NCBI GenBank assembly: GCA_934525065.1
Contig: CAKSYX010000001.1
Coordinates: forward strand, 1 to 64,000
From: an uncultured Eubacteriales bacterium
GTDB taxonomy: Bacteria; Bacillota; Clostridia; Oscillospirales; Acutalibacteraceae
Direction: 5' to 3'
Length of the DNA stretch: 64,000 bases
Within the stretch, counting starts at the first letter, position 1. Each line of letters begins with the position of its first letter. A program made the position numbers and the translations under genes. This document shows positions 33,686 to 41,033 of the stretch, piece after piece. The notes beneath the pieces are model-generated. The model was given only the letters and a program-made list of their open reading frames with translations, searched no databases and had not been told where the DNA came from.

Positions 33686-34385
33686 GTTTTTTCAGTCTGA
33701 ATCATTTCAGGAAGCGATTGAAGTTTTAAAAACCGAGTTTCCGCTTGCAACATGGGAGACGGTGTACGTTACACTTTTGTCAACCCTGTTTGCTATAGTC
33801 ATCGGACTGCCACTCGGCGTTATCGTTGTTGCAGGCGACGGCGGAAAAATTCTGAAAATCCCCAAGGGCGTCCTCAAGGTTATCGACGTTGTGATCAACA
33901 TTCTGCGTTCGGTTCCGTTTTTGATACTCATGATTCTTGTTTTTCCTCTTACAAGACTCATCGTCGGAACAACGGTTGGCACAATGGCATCGGTCGTTCC
34001 GCTTGTTATTGCTGCATTCCCGTTCGTTGCAAGACTTGTTGAAGGCAGCCTTCGTGAAGTCAATCCCGCAATAATCGAAACGGCTCAGAGCATGGGTGCC
34101 TCTCCGTTTCAGATTATAACAAAGGTTATGCTTCCGGAGAGCGTTCCTTCGCTGATTTCAAATATCACGATTGCAATTACAACTATCCTCGGTTATACCG
34201 CAATGAGCGGCGTGCTCGGCGGCGGCGGTCTCGGAAAAATTGCAATAAATTACGGCTACCACAGATATAAATACCTCATCATGCTTTTTGCTGTTATCTT
34301 CCTTGTCGTTCTGGTTCAGGTCTTCCAGAGTGTCGGAACCTATCTTGCGGCAAAGTGTGACAAACGACTTAAAAACAGAAAATAA
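33678..34385 (+). CDS. metI: Methionine ABC transporter permease
   Basis: 235 residues with five hydrophobic spans and the permease EAA loop (LVEGSLREVNPAIIETAQSMGASPFQII). ATETVY-type N-terminus appears as LATWETVYVTLLSTLFA. ATG follows TGAGGAGGTG and lies inside metN. With metQ and metN it forms the complete importer. Confidence 0.96.
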   Translation: MSEFFQSESFQEAIEVLKTEFPLATWETVYVTLLSTLFAIVIGLPLGVIVVAGDGGKILKIPKGVLKVIDVVINILRSVPFLILMILVFPLTRLIVGTTVGTMASVVPLVIAAFPFVARLVEGSLREVNPAIIETAQSMGASPFQIITKVMLPESVPSLISNITIAITTILGYTAMSGVLGGGGLGKIAINYGYHRYKYLIMLFAVIFLVVLVQVFQSVGTYLAAKCDKRLKNRK

Positions 34386-34401
34386 AACGGAGGGTTAAAA
34401 G

Positions 34402-34935
34402 ATGAGTTATATACCAATGACTGAGTATGAATCATCAAGCGAAGAAGTCAAAAGAGAATATGATGACCAGATTGCGAAGCACGGAAGAATCACCAACATG
34501 AAGCGCACACTGCTTCGCTGTGTACCTGCTTTTAAAGCATATATGGAATGGTACACGCTTTATGACCTTCTCATTCCCGTGATTGGCGAACGCGCAATTT
34601 CTTTATATTCATATGCAATTTCAAACGGCAACGATTGCCTTGTTTGCTCAACCTTTTTCAGGAAGATTCTGATTGATTCGGGTGATGATCCGGATGCTCC
34701 GAAAATTTCAGAAACAGAAGAACTGCTTATGAATCTCGGTGCCGCAATATGTGCCGATCCGCACAACATTCCCGATGAGATTTATGATGGACTAAAAGCT
34801 AAGTTTTCCGATGATGAAATTGTGCTCCTGCTTTCATTTGCCGGAATCATGTACGCAACTAATCTGTTCAACACAATCGCAAAGGTTCCCCTTGATGAGG
34901 TGCTTTATAAATATCGCAAGAATGATAATAAATAA
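34402..34935 (+). CDS. Carboxymuconolactone decarboxylase (AhpD-like) family protein
   Basis: 177 residues, all helical by composition. The CLVCSTFF segment (about 76-83) holds the CxxC of the AhpD/CMD family but not the following His of AhpD. Family members act as peroxidase-linked reductants or decarboxylases; the function here is open. It starts 16 bases after metI with ACGGAGGG, so it is probably part of the methionine-uptake operon. An SDR oxidoreductase follows after 12 bases. Confidence 0.75.
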   Translation: MSYIPMTEYESSSEEVKREYDDQIAKHGRITNMKRTLLRCVPAFKAYMEWYTLYDLLIPVIGERAISLYSYAISNGNDCLVCSTFFRKILIDSGDDPDAPKISETEELLMNLGAAICADPHNIPDEIYDGLKAKFSDDEIVLLLSFAGIMYATNLFNTIAKVPLDEVLYKYRKNDNK

Positions 34936-34947
34936 GAGGTGACAGTG

Positions 34948-35751
34948 ATGAAAGATTTTGAAAACAAGGTCGCGTTTATAACGGGCGCGGCCCACGGACA
35001 GGGCAGAGCAACCGCTATTGCCCTTGCCAAAGAAGGAGCCGACATCGTTGCTTTTGACGTTGCAAAAAAGATTGAATATCCCAACTATAACTTTGGCACT
35101 AACGATGAGCTTGAAACTCTCAAAGAAGAGATTGAAGTTCTCGGAAGGAAGGCTGTTATCGCCGTCGGAGATGTCCGCGATGATGCTGCTGTTACTGCAG
35201 CCGTTGAAAAAGCAATTGCAGAACTCGGCAAAATCGATATTCTTTTCAACAACGCCGGAATCTGTGCATACGCTACTGTTGACGAAATGACCGACGATGA
35301 ATGGAACGCCATGATCGACATAAACCTTAAAGGACCGTTTAATGTTACAAGACGTGTTGTACCGTATATGAAAAAGGCCAAGAGTGGTGTAATCATAAAC
35401 AACTCTTCCGTTATGGGACTTCGCGGCGGCAACAGACTCTCTCACTATACCGCTTCAAAGTGGGGTCTCACCGGCCTCACAAAGGCATGGGCAATTGAGC
35501 TTGCTCCGTTTAATATCCGTGTTGTAAGTATTCATCCGACGGGCGTTAACACTCCGATGAATGACGGCCTTGCTGCAATGGAAGGCATGACGCCGATTGA
35601 AATTGCCGAGCGTTCTGCCGGAAATCTCCTTCCTGTCCCTTGGATCGAGCCGCAGGATGTTGCTGACTTGGTTCTCTTCCTTGCTTCGGATAAAGCGAGA
35701 TATGCAACCGGTTCGCAGTTTGTAATTGACGCAGGCCTGCTTTCGGTATAA
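34948..35751 (+). CDS. SDR-family oxidoreductase of the mycofactocin-coupled type
   Basis: 267 residues. Cofactor motif TGAAHGQGRATA (about 12-23), NNAG, the catalytic Ser in NNSSVMG and YTASKWG with Tyr and Lys. The Asp in VAFDVA after strand two indicates NAD preference. An insertion after it (IEYPNYNFGTNDELETLKEE) resembles that of mycofactocin-coupled SDRs such as carveol dehydrogenases, which hold NAD tightly. No mycofactocin gene is in the window. ATG follows AGAGGTGACA. A strong terminator follows. Substrate unknown. Confidence 0.82.
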   Translation: MKDFENKVAFITGAAHGQGRATAIALAKEGADIVAFDVAKKIEYPNYNFGTNDELETLKEEIEVLGRKAVIAVGDVRDDAAVTAAVEKAIAELGKIDILFNNAGICAYATVDEMTDDEWNAMIDINLKGPFNVTRRVVPYMKKAKSGVIINNSSVMGLRGGNRLSHYTASKWGLTGLTKAWAIELAPFNIRVVSIHPTGVNTPMNDGLAAMEGMTPIEIAERSAGNLLPVPWIEPQDVADLVLFLASDKARYATGSQFVIDAGLLSV

Positions 35752-35769
35752 TTATTTACCAATATATTA

Positions 35770-35812
35770 AAAGCCACAGTAAGCGGAGAGTTCCCTTGCT
35801 GTGGCTTTCTTT
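35770..35812 (+). terminator. Terminator of the methionine-uptake operon
   Basis: AAAGCCACAGTAAG pairs with CTTGCTGTGGCTTT (one G-U), 35770 to 35808, followed by CTTT. Confidence 0.85.
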
Positions 35813-35856
35813 GCGGTTTGCGATGCGTTTACGCCGAAAAAATACTTATTTAACTG

Positions 35857-35885
35857 TTGCAAAATTATGGAATATGGTGTATAAT
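35857..35885 (+). promoter_or_regulatory. Strong sigma-A promoter of a 43-residue protein gene
   Basis: TTGCAA (35857-35862), 17-base spacer, TATAAT (35880-35885). Start of transcription expected near 35892, only about 25 bases before the ATG. Confidence 0.8.
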
Positions 35886-35916
35886 TTAACCATAAATTAT
35901 TGAGGAGGAAAAAACA

Positions 35917-36048
35917 ATGAAAGACGCTCTCAAGAAAATTGAAATCATCCTTATTGATATGTGGAACTATCTTTACAGATTCCTTTGCCATATTGTTGGT
36001 GAAGATGTAAACGAAGATTGGATCATTGATCCGACAGCCAACAACTGA
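35917..36048 (+). CDS. Small 43-residue protein, unknown function
   Basis: ATG follows a strong TGAGGAGGA ribosome site. The product begins MKDALKKIEIILIDMWNYLY and continues with a hydrophobic/aromatic helix to about residue 28, then an acidic tail ending DPTANN. This looks like a membrane-associated amphipathic or short transmembrane helix. It is a stand-alone unit with its own consensus promoter and its own terminator, which argues for a highly expressed real gene. I recognise no family. Confidence 0.7.
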   Translation: MKDALKKIEIILIDMWNYLYRFLCHIVGEDVNEDWIIDPTANN

Positions 36049-36069
36049 GCATAGCCAAAACAACTTTTT

Positions 36070-36103
36070 GAGGCAGACTTTTGCGGTCTGCCTCGTTGAT
36101 TTT
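36070..36103 (+). terminator. Terminator after the 43-residue protein gene
   Basis: GAGGCAGAC (36070-36078) pairs with GTCTGCCTC (36086-36094), extended by CAAC/GTTG outside, followed by a T-rich tail. Confidence 0.82.
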
Positions 36104-36131
36104 AGGAAAGGAACGGAAATTCGTTTTTTAT

Positions 36132-36653
36132 ATGTTGAAGGAATATCTTGAAATAGGTAAAATTGTGAGCACACACGGCATAAAAGGAGAAGTTCGCGTC
36201 AACCCATGGTGCGACAGCCCGGAGTTTTTTAAGCGTTTTAAAACGCTGTATTTTGACAAAAACGGCGAAAAGAGCGTCAAGGTGCTTTCCTGCCGTCCGC
36301 ACGGCAATATCGTGATTTTGCTGCTTGAAGGTGTTAGCAGTATTGAGCAGGCTTCGGCTTTGCGCAATCGGGTTTTGTATATAAACAGGAAAGATGCCAA
36401 CTTGCCGGAGGGACAGTATTTCATTCAGGATCTGATAGGCTGCACGGTAGTTGACGCGGACAATGAATCCAAGGTTTACGGAATCCTCAGCGATGTTAGC
36501 GAAACCGGCGCAAATGATGTTTGGCACGTTAAGACCGAAGAAGGAAGAGAATATCTGCTTCCTGCTATACCGCCCGTTATAATTAAAACGGACGTTGAAA
36601 ACGGCATTGTCGGAATTAGGCCGCTCAGGGGGATTTTTGACGATGAGGATTGA
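36132..36653 (+). CDS. rimM: 16S rRNA processing protein RimM
   Basis: 30S maturation factor binding ribosomal protein S19. 173 residues. N-terminal YLEIGKIVSTHGIKGEVRV and the C-terminal PRC barrel ending GREYLLPAIPPVIIKTDVEN are typical. The ATG at 36132 gives the canonical start, though its ribosome site is poor and distant (GGAAAGGAACGG). The 3' end overlaps trmD by 11 bases. Confidence 0.95.
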   Translation: MLKEYLEIGKIVSTHGIKGEVRVNPWCDSPEFFKRFKTLYFDKNGEKSVKVLSCRPHGNIVILLLEGVSSIEQASALRNRVLYINRKDANLPEGQYFIQDLIGCTVVDADNESKVYGILSDVSETGANDVWHVKTEEGREYLLPAIPPVIIKTDVENGIVGIRPLRGIFDDED

Positions 36654-37377
36654 TATACTTACGCTTTTTCCGGATATGTGCGAGAGTGTGCTTTCTGAAA
36701 GTATAATAGGGCGTGCAAGACGCGAAGGCTTTGTTGAAATCAACTGCCGCCAAATTCGTGACTACTCGACTGATAAGCACCGCCGAGTTGACGATTCACC
36801 TTACGGCGGAGGAATGGGAATGATTATGTCGGTTCAGCCAATCTATGACTGTTATCGGTCATTGTGCGATGAAATCGGAAAAAAGGTCCATTTGATCTAT
36901 ATGTCACCGCAGGGAAAAACGCTGACACAAAGCCGCGTTCGCGAGCTTTCCGAAATGCAGAACATTGCAATCCTTTGCGGCCATTACGAAGGCGTTGATG
37001 AGCGTGTGATCGAAGAAATCGTTGACGAAGAGATTTCGGTCGGGGACTATGTTCTGACAGGCGGTGAGCTTCCTGCGCTGATAGTTGCCGACAGCGTTTC
37101 AAGAATGATCCCCGGCGTTCTTTCAAATGAAGATTGCTTCACTGAGGAAAGCCACTTTTCCTCCTTACTTGAATATCCTCAGTATACACGCCCGCCGGTG
37201 TGGCACGAAAGAGAGGTTCCGGATATACTGTTATCGGGACACCACGCTAACATTGAAAAATTCAGGCGCGAAAAAGCACTTGAAAGAACATTTTCTCGTC
37301 GTCCGGATATGTTGGAACGTGCCGTTCTTTCAAAAAAAGACAAAGAGTTTTTAAACTCACTTAAAAACAAAAATTAG
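36643..37377 (+). CDS. trmD: tRNA (guanine-N1)-methyltransferase
   Basis: Makes m1G37 in tRNAs. 244 residues. SPOUT knot motifs: HRRVDDSPYGGGMGM, CGHYEGVDERVIE, SVGDYVLTGGELPALIVADSVSR. ATG at 36643 follows AGGGGGA inside the end of rimM. The rimM-trmD pair is standard; rpsP and rplS are not adjacent here. Confidence 0.97.
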   Translation: MRIDILTLFPDMCESVLSESIIGRARREGFVEINCRQIRDYSTDKHRRVDDSPYGGGMGMIMSVQPIYDCYRSLCDEIGKKVHLIYMSPQGKTLTQSRVRELSEMQNIAILCGHYEGVDERVIEEIVDEEISVGDYVLTGGELPALIVADSVSRMIPGVLSNEDCFTEESHFSSLLEYPQYTRPPVWHEREVPDILLSGHHANIEKFRREKALERTFSRRPDMLERAVLSKKDKEFLNSLKNKN

Positions 37378-37388
37378 ACATCTTGCTT

Positions 37389-37410
37389 AAAAATACGGCG
37401 GTATTTTTTT
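37389..37410 (+). terminator. Short A/T-rich terminator after trmD
   Basis: AAAAATAC-GGCG-GTATTTTTTT gives an eight-base stem with a four-base loop and terminal Ts. Weak but well placed. The rest of the 37411-37575 stretch holds nothing I can support. Confidence 0.5.
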
Positions 37411-37575
37411 AAACAAATGTCGGTAAAACACGAATGCCGCCTAAAATATAGCCTCGTATTGTGCATAATGCATTGAAAAGTGAAAATATTATAGTTGAAT
37501 TGCACAAATTTGACCTTTTATTTACCACAACATTTAGGCTTGCAACCAAAATGAACGAAATCCGCTCTATAACTG

Positions 37576-37603
37576 TTGACGATAAAAAAAATTGTGGTAT
37601 AAT
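37576..37603 (+). promoter_or_regulatory. Sigma-A promoter for the HPr gene
   Basis: TTGACG (37576-37581), 16-base spacer, TATAAT (37598-37603), about 50 bases before the HPr ATG. Confidence 0.7.
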
Positions 37604-37659
37604 AATCGGGTAATCGAGAAAGAGATATTTGACAATTTTGTGTGTGGGAGATAGAGTTT

Positions 37660-37923
37660 ATGTATGTAAAAGACGTTAAGGTTCAAAATCAGGTCGGCCT
37701 TCATGCGCGCCCTGCAACATTCTTTATTCAGAAAGCTAACGAATTTAAGTCTTCAATTTGGGTTGAAAAGGAAGAAAGAAGAGTTAATGCAAAGAGTCTT
37801 CTTGGCGTTCTTTCGCTCGGTATCATGGGTGGAACCGATATTCGCATTATTGCCGGCGGTCCCGATGAGGAACAGGCAGTTGAAGCGCTGGTGAAACTTG
37901 TGGAGTCCGGCTTTGCCGACTAA
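37660..37923 (+). CDS. ptsH: HPr phosphocarrier protein
   Basis: 87 residues. His15 lies in GLHARPAT and Ser46 in NAKSLLGVLSLG, exactly the positions used by enzyme I and by HprK. The presence of both suggests a true HPr rather than Crh, which lacks His15. No enzyme I gene is adjacent, so it stands as a single gene with its own promoter. ATG follows GGGAG at nine bases. HprK is encoded at 9543. Confidence 0.95.
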   Translation: MYVKDVKVQNQVGLHARPATFFIQKANEFKSSIWVEKEERRVNAKSLLGVLSLGIMGGTDIRIIAGGPDEEQAVEALVKLVESGFAD

Positions 37924-38029
37924 TTTCTTTTCTTGCATGTGTGGGCTGTGCGCTTTTTGCGTTTGGCTTATCATGATATATTAAAATTTTATATTCTGTG
38001 GTCGTTGGCCGTTTTTCCGGTCAACATCT

Positions 38030-38310
38030 CAAAAGCTGTGACGAAGACGGAAGAGAAAGATGTTTCTTTCAGCGAGTTGGGGTTTGGTGTAAGCCCGACA
38101 GTAACTTTTCTCAGTTCCTATCACTTCCGAGCTGAAGATCCGAAAGCTGCGTATTGCGGTCAGTAGATATCTTCCGTGTGTGCTGCGTTAACGCATAGAG
38201 CTTGTTTGAGCTCGAAGAGGGGCGGTTTTTGACCGCAATTTGAGTGGTACCGCGGGCTATGTATATTAGGCTCGTCTCAAAGAAAAATCTTTGAGACGGG
38301 TTTTATTTTT
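38030..38310 (+). promoter_or_regulatory. T-box riboswitch 1 (probable isoleucine specifier) with terminator
   Basis: The T-box sequence GAGTGGTACCGCGG is at 38242-38255. Stem I is seen from AGCT/AGCT and GGAAG/CTTCC (38049-38053 with 38124-38128), with the distal GGTGTAAGCCC at 38086-38096. The codon next to the lower stem, followed by A, is ATC (38120-38122), read as Ile. Stem III pairs GCGGT with ACCGC. The terminator pairs CGTCTCAAAG (38273-38282) with CTTTGAGACG (38289-38298), then Ts. Uncharged tRNA would favour readthrough into the synthetase gene at 38357. The stretch 37924-38029 before it holds no feature I can support. Confidence 0.9.
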
Positions 38311-38356
38311 TCTCGTTTCAAAGGAATGCCAAAATATTTTTTCGGAGGTTAAAACA

Positions 38357-40630
38357 ATGCAGAACACCGGTCTAACAGAAGAAATCAAGGTCATTGCCGA
38401 AAGAATACGTGAAATGCGTGAAATCATTGGATTCACAACTCAGGAAATGGCCGAGAAAACCAATCTTACGGCTGAAACATATTCACGCTACGAATCAGGT
38501 GAGGTTGATCTTCCTTTTACTTTCATTCACAAATGCTCGCTGGCTTTTGGAATCGGAATCACCGATATTCTTGAAGGTCACAGCGCACACCTTTCTTCAT
38601 ATACAGTTACAAGAAGAGGTCAAGGAACCAGAACCGCAAAAGAAGACGGAATTGAAATCAGCAACCTTGCGCCGCTTTTCAGAAATAAGCTTGCCGAGCC
38701 GTACTGGGTAAAATATGATTACTCCGAAGAGCTTCAGAACAAGCCTATACATACCACTACACACGCCGGTCAGGAATTTGACCTTGTTTTGCGTGGAACT
38801 CTCAAGGTCAAAGTAGGTGACCACACGGAGGTTCTTGAAGAAGGCGACAGCATTTATTATAAAAGCTCAACGCCCCACGGAATGATTGCGCTTAACGGTG
38901 AGGAGTGCCTTTTCCTTGCAGTTGTTGTTTCCGGTGACGAAAAAGTAACAGAAAAGGAAATTCAAAAAACCGTTGTTGAAGCCCGCACGGCGAAAGCACC
39001 GCTGGCAGTTGAGAACTTTGTTGAGGCAAAGGAAGACAGCGAAGGCCGACTTGTTTCGATGTCATTTAAGAATGAGGATAAATTCAACTTCGCTTATGAC
39101 GTTGTTGACGCAATTGCTGACAAATCTCCGAATAAGCTTGCTATGCTTCACATTTCTAAGGACAAAACGGAGCGCAGATTTACTTTCAGAGACATGAAGC
39201 ACGCTTCTGCAAGGACAGCTAACTATTTTAAGAGCCTCGGAATCAAAAAAGGTGACAAAGTCATGGTCGTTTTAAAGCGCCATTATCAGTTCTGGTTCAC
39301 GATCCTTGCTCTGCATAAGCTTGGTGCAATTGCAATTCCTGCCACACACCAGCTTCTTGAGCATGATTTTGAGTACCGTTTCAAGGCTGCTCATGTCAAA
39401 GCGGTTGTCTGCACAGCTGATGACAGCACCCCGGATCACGTTGACGCCGCTGCAAGAAGCTACGGCGAGCTTGATGTGAAGATCCTTGTTGGCGGCAAGA
39501 GAGATGGTTGGCATAATTTTGACGAAGAGTATGCACTTTTCCGCGGAAAATTCCCGAGAACCGAAGAGACTGCCTGCGGCAGCGACCCGATGCTTATGTT
39601 CTTCACTTCGGGAACGACAGGATACCCGAAGATTGCCTGCCACAATTATAAATATGCGTTAGGTCATTATATAACTGCAAAGTATTGGCACTATGTTCAT
39701 GAAGGCGGACTTCATTTCACAATTTCCGATACCGGCTGGGGCAAGGCGCTGTGGGGCAAGCTCTACGGCCAGTGGATGTGTGAGGGCTCGGTATTCACCT
39801 ATGACTTTGACCGCTTTGACGCCGCTGAAATCATTCCGATGTTCAAGAAGTATAACATCACAACCTTCTGTGCACCGCCGACAATGTATAGAATGTTCAT
39901 CAAAAAAGACCTTTCTGCCTATGACCTCTCGTCAATCAAGTATGCAACAACGGCAGGCGAAGCACTTAACCCCGAAGTATTCAATCAGTTTAAGAAAGCG
40001 ACCGGCCTCACCATTATGGAAGGCTTCGGTCAGACCGAAACAACGCTAACAATTGCCAATCTTTACGGAACCCGACCGAAGCCGGGGGCAATGGGCAAGG
40101 CTGTTCCGACATATGACATCGACATTGTTGACAGTGATGGCAATTCTGTTAAAAACGGTGAGCCGGGTGAAATCGTTGTCAGAACAGACAAAGCTGTTCC
40201 ATGCGGATTGTTTATGGGATACTACGGAGACGAGAAGCAGACAAAAGAAGCGTGGCATGACGGAATGTATCATACCGGAGACGTTGCATGGCGCGACGAG
40301 GACGGATACTTCTGGTATGTCAGCCGTGTTGATGATGTCATCAAGTCTTCCGGCTACCGCATCGGACCGTTTGAAATTGAAAACGTTATTATGGAGCTTC
40401 CTTATGTTTTGGAATGCGGAGTTTGCGCCGCACCCGATGAAGTAAGAGGTCAGGTTGTCAAGGCCTGCATTGTGCTCACAGCCGGCACGGACGGCACCGA
40501 TGAGCTGAAAAAAGAAATTCAAAACTACGTTAAGACACACACAGCACCTTATAAATATCCGCGTATAGTTGAGTTCAGAGATGAGCTTCCGAAAACTATC
40601 AGCGGAAAAATCATCAGAAATAAGCTTTAA
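38357..40630 (+). CDS. XRE-cupin-acyl-CoA synthetase fusion (copy 1)
   Basis: 757 residues in three parts. Residues about 10-75 are an XRE helix-turn-helix (FTTQEMAEKTNLTAETYSRYE). About 80-192 is a cupin (HAGQEFDLVLRGTLKV, EGDSIYYKSSTPHGM). About 235-757 is an AMP-forming acyl-CoA synthetase of the medium-chain (ACSM-like) group: FFTSGTTGYPK, MEGFGQTETT, YHTGDVAWRDEDGY, DDVIKSSGYRIGP and PKTISGKIIR with the catalytic Lys. It should activate a carboxylic acid to acyl-CoA. A T-box with an Ile-like specifier precedes it, so 2-methylbutyrate is a reasonable substrate guess. ATG follows TCGGAGGTT. It ends just before the promoter of copy 2. Confidence 0.9.
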   Translation: MQNTGLTEEIKVIAERIREMREIIGFTTQEMAEKTNLTAETYSRYESGEVDLPFTFIHKCSLAFGIGITDILEGHSAHLSSYTVTRRGQGTRTAKEDGIEISNLAPLFRNKLAEPYWVKYDYSEELQNKPIHTTTHAGQEFDLVLRGTLKVKVGDHTEVLEEGDSIYYKSSTPHGMIALNGEECLFLAVVVSGDEKVTEKEIQKTVVEARTAKAPLAVENFVEAKEDSEGRLVSMSFKNEDKFNFAYDVVDAIADKSPNKLAMLHISKDKTERRFTFRDMKHASARTANYFKSLGIKKGDKVMVVLKRHYQFWFTILALHKLGAIAIPATHQLLEHDFEYRFKAAHVKAVVCTADDSTPDHVDAAARSYGELDVKILVGGKRDGWHNFDEEYALFRGKFPRTEETACGSDPMLMFFTSGTTGYPKIACHNYKYALGHYITAKYWHYVHEGGLHFTISDTGWGKALWGKLYGQWMCEGSVFTYDFDRFDAAEIIPMFKKYNITTFCAPPTMYRMFIKKDLSAYDLSSIKYATTAGEALNPEVFNQFKKATGLTIMEGFGQTETTLTIANLYGTRPKPGAMGKAVPTYDIDIVDSDGNSVKNGEPGEIVVRTDKAVPCGLFMGYYGDEKQTKEAWHDGMYHTGDVAWRDEDGYFWYVSRVDDVIKSSGYRIGPFEIENVIMELPYVLECGVCAAPDEVRGQVVKACIVLTAGTDGTDELKKEIQNYVKTHTAPYKYPRIVEFRDELPKTISGKIIRNKL

Positions 40631-40636
40631 TAATAC

Positions 40637-40665
40637 TTGACAATTGAATAAAGATGTGATATCAT
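40637..40665 (+). promoter_or_regulatory. Sigma-A promoter of the second T-box operon
   Basis: TTGACA (40637-40642), 17-base spacer, TATCAT (40660-40665), seven bases after the first synthetase stop. The transcript would start near 40672. Confidence 0.8.
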
Positions 40666-40671
40666 TCACTC

Positions 40672-40957
40672 ATTAAGTTAATATGTTAAAGCGTTGAAGG
40701 AAAGTTCAATTCGGCACAACCTTTTTCAGAGAGTCGGCGTTTGGTGCAAGCCGGCAGAGGCGCCATTTTGATGTAGTTCCCGAGCCGGAGGAAAGAAAGC
40801 TGTTTTGCGAGTAGAATCCTCTCGTGTATGCTGCGTAAAGGCATAGGGTTTGTTTGAACCCGAAGAGTGGCGGTTATTGACCGCAATTTGAGTGGTACCG
40901 CGGGTAGTAGTTTATTACGCCCGTCTCAAGATATTACATCTTGAGACGGGCTTTTTT
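40672..40957 (+). promoter_or_regulatory. T-box riboswitch 2 (probable valine specifier) with terminator
   Basis: T-box GAGTGGTACCGCGG at 40890-40903. Stem I carries the AG-bulge motif CAGAGAG (40727-40733) and distal GGTGCAAGCC. The specifier loop has AGT (40703-40705) on its 5' side and GAT-GTA-G before TTCC on its 3' side; TTCC pairs with GGAA (40699-40702). I read the codon as GTA (40773-40775), Val; TGT in the neighbouring frame is the main alternative. The terminator pairs GCCCGTCTCAAGAT (40919-40932) with ATCTTGAGACGGGC, followed by six Ts. Controls the operon from 41034 to ilvE. Confidence 0.9.
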
Positions 40958-41033
40958 GTTGCTTTCCCTCGTTCACTCGGCTGTTTCGCAAGCAGGAGCT
41001 TTTCCCTTCTTCGTATGTTTGGGAGGAAATATC

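Noticed and set aside
34948..35751. Mycofactocin gene cluster
   Set aside because: Only the SDR resembles that family; no precursor peptide, radical-SAM or partner gene is adjacent.
37411..37575. Hidden small gene or RNA in the gap before HPr
   Set aside because: No ribosome site with an open frame and no stable structured segment was found besides the trmD terminator and the HPr promoter.
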